Of a stretch of 64,000 bases of DNA, positions 1-6,108 are shown piece by piece; the first letter of the stretch is position 1, and each line of letters opens with the position of its first letter. The stretch comes from JABMRF01 sp964584985. GTDB lineage: Bacteria > Patescibacteriota > Patescibacteriia > UBA11705 > JABHMO01. The stretch is taken from NCBI GenBank assembly GCA_964584985.1, contig CAZPBK010000002.1, forward strand, positions 1 to 64,000. Direction: 5' to 3'. Made by a program: the position numbers and the translations under genes. The notes under the pieces were generated by a model, which ran no database searches, was not told where the DNA came from, and saw only the letters and a list, made by a program, of their open reading frames with translations.

Positions 1-1
1 A

Positions 2-76
2 GTTTAATACAGATATTCAATTTCTACTTTTGTAGATATGGGTTGAATTATGAGGGAATTGCAAGTTTAATACAGA
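2..76 (+). CRISPR. Distal end of a type V-A (Cas12a-like) CRISPR array
   Basis: One full 36-nt repeat (2-37) is followed by a 27-nt spacer (38-64) and the first 12 nt of a second repeat (65-76), after which the repeat breaks off. The 3' part of the repeat reads AATTTCTACTTTTGTAGAT, the pseudoknot hairpin (TCTAC/GTAGA) typical of Cas12a guide RNAs. That hairpin sits 5' of the spacer, so the array is transcribed on the plus strand and this is its oldest, leader-distal end. The rest of the array and any cas genes would lie left of the window. The repeat identity is firm; that an active Cas12a is present is inferred. Confidence 0.85.
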
Positions 77-121
77 GAGCTATTAGAGGCAGTGGTAAAA
101 AATACGGAAAATAATATATAT

Positions 122-211
122 ATGAAATATGTAAGCAAAACCCCACTATTTGAATATATAATGGCTTTTATATTATTGGCTCTCGCTATATATATTGGTT
201 GGACGGCATAA
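122..211 (+). CDS. Possible 29-residue single-span membrane peptide
   Basis: A short ORF (MKYVSKTPLFEYIMAFILLA...) lies between the truncated last CRISPR repeat and the degenerate repeat downstream. Residues 13-27 form one hydrophobic segment after a short polar N-terminus, the layout of small membrane peptides and type I toxins. An in-frame GTG at 92 would make it 39 residues. No Shine-Dalgarno site is seen at the ATG. I recognise no family. The position inside the CRISPR trailer is the only reason to list it; it could be a chance ORF in AT-rich DNA. Confidence 0.25.
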   Translation: MKYVSKTPLFEYIMAFILLALAIYIGWTA

Positions 212-257
212 TAAAAAAACTTCCCGGAGAGTATGGACAATTTTTTTATTGCATGGC

Positions 258-293
258 GTTTAATGCAGATATTCAATTTTTGTTTTTGTAAAC
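258..293 (+). repeat. Degenerate Cas12a-type CRISPR repeat
   Basis: This 36-nt copy matches the full repeat at 30 of 36 positions. All six differences are transitions. The hairpin TCTAC-TTTT-GTAGA has become TTTGT-TTTT-GTAAA, which can still pair through U-A, G-U and U-G pairs. It stands 181 nt past the end of the array in the same orientation and is followed at once by a terminator. It may be a decayed last repeat, or a repurposed guide-like element (see findings). Confidence 0.7.
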
Positions 294-300
294 ATTAATA

Positions 301-327
301 AAATTCGCTTAAAAAGCGAATTTTTTT
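301..327 (+). terminator. Rho-independent terminator after the CRISPR trailer
   Basis: A perfect 10-bp stem (AAATTCGCTT / AAGCGAATTT, loop AAA) runs into a T tract ending at 327. It would end transcripts from the CRISPR array and sits 7 nt downstream of the degenerate repeat. Confidence 0.8.
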
Positions 328-331
328 AGTA

Positions 332-360
332 TTGAAAAAATAAATATGCTAAAATATAGA
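332..360 (+). promoter_or_regulatory. Predicted sigma-70 promoter of the Cas4-like gene
   Basis: TTGAAA (332-337), a 17-nt spacer and TATAGA (355-360). The predicted start near 367 gives a leader of about 27 nt to the ATG at 394. The 5' untranslated region contains the 373-382 match to the sequence after the degenerate repeat. Confidence 0.5.
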
Positions 361-393
361 TGTTTATTTGTTTTTTATTAATCAAAAAAAAAT

Positions 394-1149
394 ATGTCTG
401 ACAGATACAAAATTCCGCGGGGCAGTAATTGGAACTTTGACCCCAAAAGAAAAAATAATTTTAAATTAAGCCGATCCAAGTTGGAGCTTTTTATGGAATG
501 TCCCAAATGCTTTTATTTGGACAATCGTTTGGGCTTGAAGCGACCACCGGGTTTTCCTTTTAATCTTAATTCAGCCGTGGATACTCTTTTGAAAAAAGAA
601 TTTGATATTCATCGCGCCAAAAACAAAACCCATCCTTTGTTAAAAGAATACGCCATTGCCGCTCGACCGGTGGCTCATGAACAATTGGATAACTGGCGAG
701 AAAATTTTAAGGGCGTTCAATATGAAGATCCACGCACCGGGTTGATTATCAGCGGAGCTATTGATGATTTATGGGTTAATAAAAAAAACGAATATATTGT
801 GGTGGACTATAAAGCCACTTCCAAAAATAAAGCGATAACCGCTTTGGACGAAGATTGGCAGATTAGTTATAAAAGACAAATGGAGATTTATCAATGGCTT
901 TTGCGTAAAAACAATTTTAAGGTTAGTGATACCGGATATTTTGTTTATTGTAACGGAATCACTGATGCCGAGGCTTTTGACGGTAAGTTGGAATTTGATA
1001 TTAGCATAATTTCTTATCAAGGTGATGATTCTTGGGTGGATGGTGCTGTTTTGAACGCTTATAAATGTTTAAAATCCAAGAAAGTTCCCAAGTCAGATCC
1101 TGATTGTGATTATTGTCGTTATGTGGAGCATGTTAAAAAGTACTATTAA
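394..1149 (+). CDS. Cas4-like PD-(D/E)XK family nuclease
   Basis: This 251-residue protein has the PD-(D/E)XK nuclease signature: GAIDDLW at 121-127 (metal-binding Asp124), VVDYKAT at 136-142 (Asp138, Lys140) and Gln152 in the following helix. Cysteines C36/C39 near the N-terminus and C238/C241 near the C-terminus could hold the [4Fe-4S] cluster found in Cas4 and AddB/RecB-type nucleases. Cas4 trims and orients prespacers during CRISPR adaptation; related proteins also work in DNA repair. It lies just downstream of a type V-A array on the same strand, which favours a CRISPR role, but similar proteins occur away from CRISPR in Patescibacteria, so the family call is firmer than the Cas4 role. 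Confidence 0.75.
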   Translation: MSDRYKIPRGSNWNFDPKRKNNFKLSRSKLELFMECPKCFYLDNRLGLKRPPGFPFNLNSAVDTLLKKEFDIHRAKNKTHPLLKEYAIAARPVAHEQLDNWRENFKGVQYEDPRTGLIISGAIDDLWVNKKNEYIVVDYKATSKNKAITALDEDWQISYKRQMEIYQWLLRKNNFKVSDTGYFVYCNGITDAEAFDGKLEFDISIISYQGDDSWVDGAVLNAYKCLKSKKVPKSDPDCDYCRYVEHVKKYY

Positions 1150-1342
1150 AAGAAAAAAGACAGTCAAGATTTAATACTACACAAGAAAATCTAAAAAAAG
1201 AAATTAAAAAAACAAAGCGGGAATAAAATATTATTTTATCCAAAATTTCAAAAAATATTTAATCTGAATTTTTTGGGAATAAATCATGAATCATCTTTTG
1301 GTAAATTAAATATATATATAAATTAATTTTTAATAAAAATCT

Positions 1343-2017
1343 ATGTCAAAAAAAACATTAAGTGCATTATTAACTATTTTAATCGTTTTGATCGTGGCTC
1401 TTTTGGCTTTTGTCGGATGGCAAAAATTCCAAAAACCGACTGACCAAGATCAAGCTCAGGATCAACCGGGAGAGGAACAAACCGCCAAAGTAAAAGTGGC
1501 CAATATTTTTGACAATAAAATTGTCTATGAAATGGATGATAAACTGGGAGTCCAAGCTTATATTGATGACTGTGCGGAAAGGGGAGGAGAATTTAAAGAA
1601 TGTGGATCCGCCTGCGCTGATTCTGCGGAATTTTGTGTGGAAATGTGCGTTTATACTTGCCGATTTGAAAAAGAAAAACAAGAGCAAAATAATTTTGGAG
1701 AGATTAGATTTGAAAATTTATCAAAAGGCGGAGTTATTTCCAGTCCGGCCACTCTTCGCGGTCAGGCCAGATCTGATTGGTTTTTAGATAAAAAAATTCC
1801 AGTGGTTTTAACCGATTGGGATGGTTTGATTATAGATGAAGCCAAGGCAATGGCACAGAGCGAGATTGTGCCCGGAGAATTTATTGATTTTGAAGTGGTT
1901 TTGGAATATGAAAAACCCGAGTTGAAAAATAATGGCAGTTTGATTTTTCATAAACCAACTCCTGCCGGCATGCCCGATACCGGACAGGCGGTGGAAATAC
2001 CGGTTATTTTTGAATAA
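1343..2017 (+). CDS. Membrane-anchored Gmad2-domain protein
   Basis: A 224-residue protein with an N-terminal transmembrane anchor (about residues 5-24), a low-complexity QDQ-rich linker, a short cysteine-rich segment (six or more Cys between about 78 and 107) and a C-terminal Gmad2 domain (about 120-224). Gmad2 is an immunoglobulin-like fold seen in spore-germination and secreted proteins; the pattern of SSPATLRGQA, a following W-F, then PAGMPDTGQAVEIPVIF fits it well. It is probably exported and attached to the cytoplasmic membrane. The Cys cluster suggests disulfides or metal binding outside the cell. The gene starts 23 nt before the permease ATG, so they may be cotranscribed. Confidence 0.65.
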   Translation: MSKKTLSALLTILIVLIVALLAFVGWQKFQKPTDQDQAQDQPGEEQTAKVKVANIFDNKIVYEMDDKLGVQAYIDDCAERGGEFKECGSACADSAEFCVEMCVYTCRFEKEKQEQNNFGEIRFENLSKGGVISSPATLRGQARSDWFLDKKIPVVLTDWDGLIIDEAKAMAQSEIVPGEFIDFEVVLEYEKPELKNNGSLIFHKPTPAGMPDTGQAVEIPVIFE

Positions 2018-2040
2018 TTTTAATTTGATTTAATTTTCTT

Positions 2041-3285
2041 ATGTTTCAAAAGTCAGCCCAAAAGAATGATAAAGTAAAATTAAAAAAAAGCTTAAACTTT
2101 CCTTTGCTTTTGTTTTACAGTACCGGCACTATTCTTGGTTTGGGTATTTATGTTTTAATGGGCAAGATAGTCGGGGAGGCCGGCACTTTGGCTCCTTTTT
2201 CATTTTTAGTCGCCTTTTTTATTGCTATTTTTTCCGCTTTTTCTTACAGTGAGCTTTCAGCCAGAATTCCCAAGAGCGGAGGCGCGGTTAATTATGTGGA
2301 CGCGGCTTTTCACCGGGATTGGTTTTCACAAATTATAGGCTGGCTTTTAGTAACTTCAGCCATTATTTCCACGGCCACGGTTTTAAACGGTTATGTGGGA
2401 TATGTCCATGTTTTTGCCAATATTCCGGCTTGGATAATAATTTCCGCGATGATATTGATTTTATCCGGAGTGGCCGCTTGGGGGATAACTCAATCAGCAG
2501 CCACTATTACCGGCATTACCATTATTGAATTGATTGGTATTTTTTTGGTAATAATTTTGGGGGCGGAAAATTTGACTCAATTACCGGCCAGATTATCGGA
2601 ATTTGTCCCGTCTTGGGATTTTGGGGTTTGGAAAGGAATATTTGTGGGAGCCTTTTTATGTTTTTTTACTTTTATTGGTTTTGAAGATGTAGTCAATGTG
2701 GCCGAGGAGTCAAAAAATCCTCAAAAGGATATGCCTAAAGCCATAATTGGTTCACTGGTAATTTTAACGGTTTTATATATAATTGTTTCCGTGGTCAGTA
2801 TTTTGGGCTTAAGTGCCTCTGAGTTGAAAAGCAGTACTGCTCCTTTGGCCGATGTTTTGGCTAAGAAAAACTCAAGTTATCCTTTGATAATCAGCGCCAT
2901 AGGTTTGATTGCCGTAATAAACGGCGTAATGGTTCAAATTGTTATGAACTCCAGAGTACTTTACGGTATGGCCAGAAAAAGGTTGGCACCGAAAATTTTT
3001 GCCCGATTAAATCCAAAGACCAGAACCCCGGTTGTAGCCATTGGCTTTTCCGGATTGATAATTTTGGTTTTAGCTCTTTTGTTTGATTTGGAATCATTGG
3101 CTAAAGCTACCAATTATATTTTACTTTTGGTCTTTACGGCGGTGAATTTGTCTTTATGGGTTATAAAAAAGCGTCAACCAAAGGTTAAAGGTGTGCGTAC
3201 TTATCCGATATTTGTACCTATAATTGGCTTCTTTTCCAGTTTGGCGATCCTGCTATTTCAAATTTATTCCGGGTTTTTTGGGTAG
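2041..3285 (+). CDS. APC-superfamily amino acid permease
   Basis: A 414-residue integral membrane protein with about 11-12 hydrophobic segments. The first helix carries the unwound substrate-binding motif (TGTILGLGIYVLMG), and FFTFIGFEDVVNVAEESKNP in the middle is the conserved helix 6 and following loop of amino acid-polyamine-organocation transporters. It would import amino acids by H+ or Na+ symport, or exchange them. The length is a little short of the usual 430-480 residues. Substrate cannot be read from the sequence. Uptake of amino acids fits an organism with few biosynthetic pathways. Confidence 0.85.
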   Translation: MFQKSAQKNDKVKLKKSLNFPLLLFYSTGTILGLGIYVLMGKIVGEAGTLAPFSFLVAFFIAIFSAFSYSELSARIPKSGGAVNYVDAAFHRDWFSQIIGWLLVTSAIISTATVLNGYVGYVHVFANIPAWIIISAMILILSGVAAWGITQSAATITGITIIELIGIFLVIILGAENLTQLPARLSEFVPSWDFGVWKGIFVGAFLCFFTFIGFEDVVNVAEESKNPQKDMPKAIIGSLVILTVLYIIVSVVSILGLSASELKSSTAPLADVLAKKNSSYPLIISAIGLIAVINGVMVQIVMNSRVLYGMARKRLAPKIFARLNPKTRTPVVAIGFSGLIILVLALLFDLESLAKATNYILLLVFTAVNLSLWVIKKRQPKVKGVRTYPIFVPIIGFFSSLAILLFQIYSGFFG

Positions 3286-3299
3286 AAAAATGTATAAAA

Positions 3300-3548
3300 A
3301 TGAGAAAATATAAAAACCAGATTTTTTCAGTGCTTAAAAATTTGTTTGCGGGACAAGTGGTAAGTTATGATTTTTTGGCTGATTTGGGTGGTCTCAAATC
3401 GGCCAGAAACATAACTTGGGTTTTGTCACAAAATAAAGAGCCCGACAAAATCCCTTGTTTCAAAGTGGTGCGTTCAAACGGTGAATTGACCAAAGGCTAT
3501 AAGTTTGGAGAAGTAAGGGGGTCAGAGAGAAAGGTTAAAAGCCGATAG
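3300..3548 (+). CDS. MGMT-family DNA methyltransferase-like domain protein
   Basis: An 82-residue protein equal to the C-terminal DNA-binding and active-site domain of O6-alkylguanine-DNA alkyltransferase. The motif IPCFKVVRSNGEL keeps the acceptor cysteine (Cys53) in place of the usual PCHRVV; the His after Cys is Phe. Alkyltransferase-like (ATL) proteins, which sense damage without repair, usually have Trp at the Cys position, so this small protein may still accept alkyl groups. There is no N-terminal domain. It starts 14 nt after the permease stop, so it is probably cotranscribed with it. Confidence 0.75.
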   Translation: MRKYKNQIFSVLKNLFAGQVVSYDFLADLGGLKSARNITWVLSQNKEPDKIPCFKVVRSNGELTKGYKFGEVRGSERKVKSR

Positions 3549-3610
3549 ATTTTGCTTTGGTAAAAATGGTCGGTTAAATAAAAAACATTTTAAAGATTGC
3601 AGATAGTCTT

Positions 3611-3639
3611 TTGTTGATCGTCTTGATTTATGTTATAAT
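3611..3639 (+). promoter_or_regulatory. Predicted promoter of the antiporter gene
   Basis: TTGTTG (3611-3616), 17-nt spacer, perfect TATAAT (3634-3639), 44 nt before the ATG. Confidence 0.55.
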
Positions 3640-3682
3640 TTACTTGAAAAAGTAATTTTTTATTTTTAAACAATTAAATTTT

Positions 3683-4705
3683 ATGGGGTTAACGGTTTGG
3701 GCTTTTATTTTAGTGGCTAGCCTTTGGGTTTTGGTAAAATCGGCTGATTATTTTACTGAATACGCGGAAAGATTTGGTAAATTGTTGCGTTTGCCCAGTT
3801 TTATTGTTGGCGTTTTGATTGTGGCCGTGGGTACTTCTTTGCCCGAATTTGCCACCTCGGTTTTTGGCGTGGTCAAGGGAGAAACGGATTTTTTAAGCGC
3901 CAATGTTTTGGGTACGGTGGTGGCCAATATCTTGTTGGGCTTGGGCGTGGTGGTCCTTTTAACACGGAAAAAAGTAACATTTGACTGGGATATTATTTCC
4001 AATGATCTGCCTTTTTTTGCGGCCAGTATTTTTATGATAGTTGTGGCTTTGTGGGATGGAGTTTTTAATTTTTGGGAAGCTCTTTTGTTTATCGCCGGTT
4101 ATGTGGTTTACATTTTTTACGCCTATTTTATCCAAAGGCACGAGAAAAAGAAAACCAAGGAAAAGATGAAAAAGCAGTTGGATAAAGAAATTAGGGAAGA
4201 AGTTAAAGAATCCAAGGAAAAAGAAGAAAAAAAAGGCTTTTGGCCTTCACATTTCAGCCCGAAATTCCGAATTTTATTTTTTCTGTTTATTAGTTTGGTC
4301 ATAGTGGCCGCTTCGTCGTATTATGTAGTTGAAGCGGTGGTAAATTTGGCGGTAATTTTGAATTTGGGGTCTTCGGTTATTGCGGCCACAGCCGTGGCCT
4401 TGGGCACTTCTTTGCCTGAAATAATCGTGGCTTTAGCAGCGGTAAAAAGAGGTAATTTTGACATGGTGATTGGTGATATTTTGGGCTCAAATATTTTTGA
4501 TATTTTTATGATCTTTGGAGTGACCGGGCTTTTTACCACTTTAACCATTACTATGAACATGTTCATTATTTTGAGCAGTTTTTTAGTGGGCAGTTTTGTT
4601 TTGCTTTGGCTTATTCTTTTGGACAAGATTATTACCAAAACCGAAGCCTTGCTTTTTGTGATAATTTATATAATGTTTGTGGGCAAGTTGTTTAATGTTT
4701 TTTAA
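3683..4705 (+). CDS. Calcium/sodium antiporter (CaCA family)
   Basis: A 340-residue membrane protein with the two inverted alpha repeats of cation/Ca2+ exchangers: GTSLPEFATSVFGVVKG near residue 50 and GTSLPEIIVALAAVKRGN near residue 240, the second followed by GDILGSNIFD. The two repeats form the ion-binding site. A charged, Lys/Glu-rich cytoplasmic loop (about 153-190) separates the halves. It resembles YrbG and related prokaryotic K+-independent exchangers and would extrude Ca2+ using the Na+ or H+ gradient. It has its own promoter and a bidirectional terminator after it. Confidence 0.9.
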   Translation: MGLTVWAFILVASLWVLVKSADYFTEYAERFGKLLRLPSFIVGVLIVAVGTSLPEFATSVFGVVKGETDFLSANVLGTVVANILLGLGVVVLLTRKKVTFDWDIISNDLPFFAASIFMIVVALWDGVFNFWEALLFIAGYVVYIFYAYFIQRHEKKKTKEKMKKQLDKEIREEVKESKEKEEKKGFWPSHFSPKFRILFFLFISLVIVAASSYYVVEAVVNLAVILNLGSSVIAATAVALGTSLPEIIVALAAVKRGNFDMVIGDILGSNIFDIFMIFGVTGLFTTLTITMNMFIILSSFLVGSFVLLWLILLDKIITKTEALLFVIIYIMFVGKLFNVF

Positions 4706-4756
4706 AAAACATAGACAAAAACAAGATATTTTTTTGTGTAAAAGATTTTTCAATAA

Positions 4757-4790
4757 AAAAAAGAGCTTAAAAAAACAGGCTCTTTTTTGT
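4757..4790. terminator. Bidirectional terminator
   Basis: Stem AAAAAAGAGC (4757-4766) / GCTCTTTTTT (4779-4788). T tracts on both strands serve the converging antiporter and DHH-family genes. Confidence 0.8.
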
Positions 4791-4794
4791 TTCG

Positions 4795-5904
4795 TTATAT
4801 AAGTTGGTTGAGTTTGTCCAAGATGTATTGATGATTTGTATTCAGTTCAAAAGTAATGATTTGTTTTTCCCCGTTTGGCCGAAATTCTTGAAAAATATTT
4901 TTCAAATTGTGTTCTTTTTCGGTTTTGATCAAAGCCTTTTTGCTATTATCGTGTTCATAAAAAATCGTGGTTAATTCCACTGAAGGAATACTGACGATTA
5001 GTTCGTTTATAGCACCCAAGATATCTTCAGGACGAGCGTTGGTTTGTTGAAAATCTTCTTTATTAATAACCGCCCAGGCGATTTTTTGTTGACTGTCGGT
5101 TTTTAGATTCATCAGGATTCTTCCCCAAAGTTTAAGAGCGCCAATGGTTTGCTTTTGATAAAGGTTGCGAATAATTTCTTCGCGCTTGGCGCCGGCGGCC
5201 ATCAAGTGACTGGCAATATTTAAACTCTTCGGCGTGACATTGGGATTTTTAAAACTTTTGGTTTTTTCAATCATGCCGGTTAAAAGATAAGTGGCAATTT
5301 TTTCGTCCAAGAGATTAAGATCAATTGATTCAATAAAATCATAAATTATTTCAGCGATGGAAGAAGAGGTTAAATTAATGGCGTTCAAATGTCCGTAATG
5401 TTCGTTTTCCGCTAAGTGATCAATATTGATTATGGGGACTTGATAAAAGAATTCATTATTTTCCTCGTAAAGATGTTTTAGGGATTCCAGATCCGGAGTG
5501 TTGATGGTTATAACCAAATCATGAAGGTAGTAGGAATCATTTATTCTAATGTTTTCTTTAGAAATATTTTTTTGAGGAGTAATGTGAATTTCCATTTGCC
5601 GGCCGTTTAATGTAGATTTTATTTCCGGTTGGTCATGTTCATCTTTTTCCAGAGTTATGATCATTTTTCGTAAAGCGGACAGGTTATTCTGGATTTTGTT
5701 TTTTTCCGTTAAAAAAAGATAATTATGCGGTAAGGAAAAATTTGGTGAAACTATTTTACTTTTTTTCCCGAGTTTACTTAAAAGAGCGGCTAAGGCCAGA
5801 CTGGAGGAGATACTGTCTCCGCTGGGTCGTTCGCCAAAAACTATCAAGGGCTTTTGACTTTTTTGTATTGTTTCGTAGATTTGTTGATGCTGATTTAAAG
5901 CCAT
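4795..5904 (-). CDS. DHH-family phosphoesterase-like protein, active site lost
   Basis: A 369-residue relative of NrnA/RecJ-type DHH phosphoesterases, which degrade short oligoribonucleotides and pAp. The fold is recognisable: a motif-I region ERPSGDSISSSLALAALL, a motif-III region IINIDHLAENEHYGHLNAIN, then SSSIAEIIYDFIE and a TGMIEKTKSF segment. The metal ligands, however, are mostly replaced: the motif-I His and first Asp are absent, motif II has N for D (ITINTP), DHH is DHL, and the GDTG Asp is Lys. It is probably a non-catalytic binder or scaffold. The ATG at 5904 is chosen over a TTG 12 nt upstream. It is single and convergent with the antiporter gene. Confidence 0.75.
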   Translation of the reverse strand: MALNQHQQIYETIQKSQKPLIVFGERPSGDSISSSLALAALLSKLGKKSKIVSPNFSLPHNYLFLTEKNKIQNNLSALRKMIITLEKDEHDQPEIKSTLNGRQMEIHITPQKNISKENIRINDSYYLHDLVITINTPDLESLKHLYEENNEFFYQVPIINIDHLAENEHYGHLNAINLTSSSIAEIIYDFIESIDLNLLDEKIATYLLTGMIEKTKSFKNPNVTPKSLNIASHLMAAGAKREEIIRNLYQKQTIGALKLWGRILMNLKTDSQQKIAWAVINKEDFQQTNARPEDILGAINELIVSIPSVELTTIFYEHDNSKKALIKTEKEHNLKNIFQEFRPNGEKQIITFELNTNHQYILDKLNQLI

Positions 5905-6040
5905 ATTTTTTAGCAAGAAATAAAAATTTTATCAAAGACTAATTTGATACTTTATAATAAGCAAAACAAAATTATTTGTCAATCGGTTTTGTCAAGCTTT
6001 AGCCATGTTTTTCGTTTTTGTCAAATAGGTGGAAGTCAAG

Positions 6041-6069
6041 TTGATATTTATGTTAAATTATGATAAAAT
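6041..6069 (+). promoter_or_regulatory. Predicted promoter of valS
   Basis: TTGATA (6041-6046), 17-nt spacer, TAAAAT (6064-6069), about 40 nt before the start codon. Confidence 0.55.
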
Positions 6070-6108
6070 TCAAGGGTAAATCATAAAATTTTTCAAAGTT
6101 TGAAAAAT

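Noticed and set aside
67..276. 69-residue minus-strand ORF across the CRISPR trailer
   Set aside because: It covers the partial and degenerate repeats antisense and has no start signals; composition is that of AT-rich chance ORFs.
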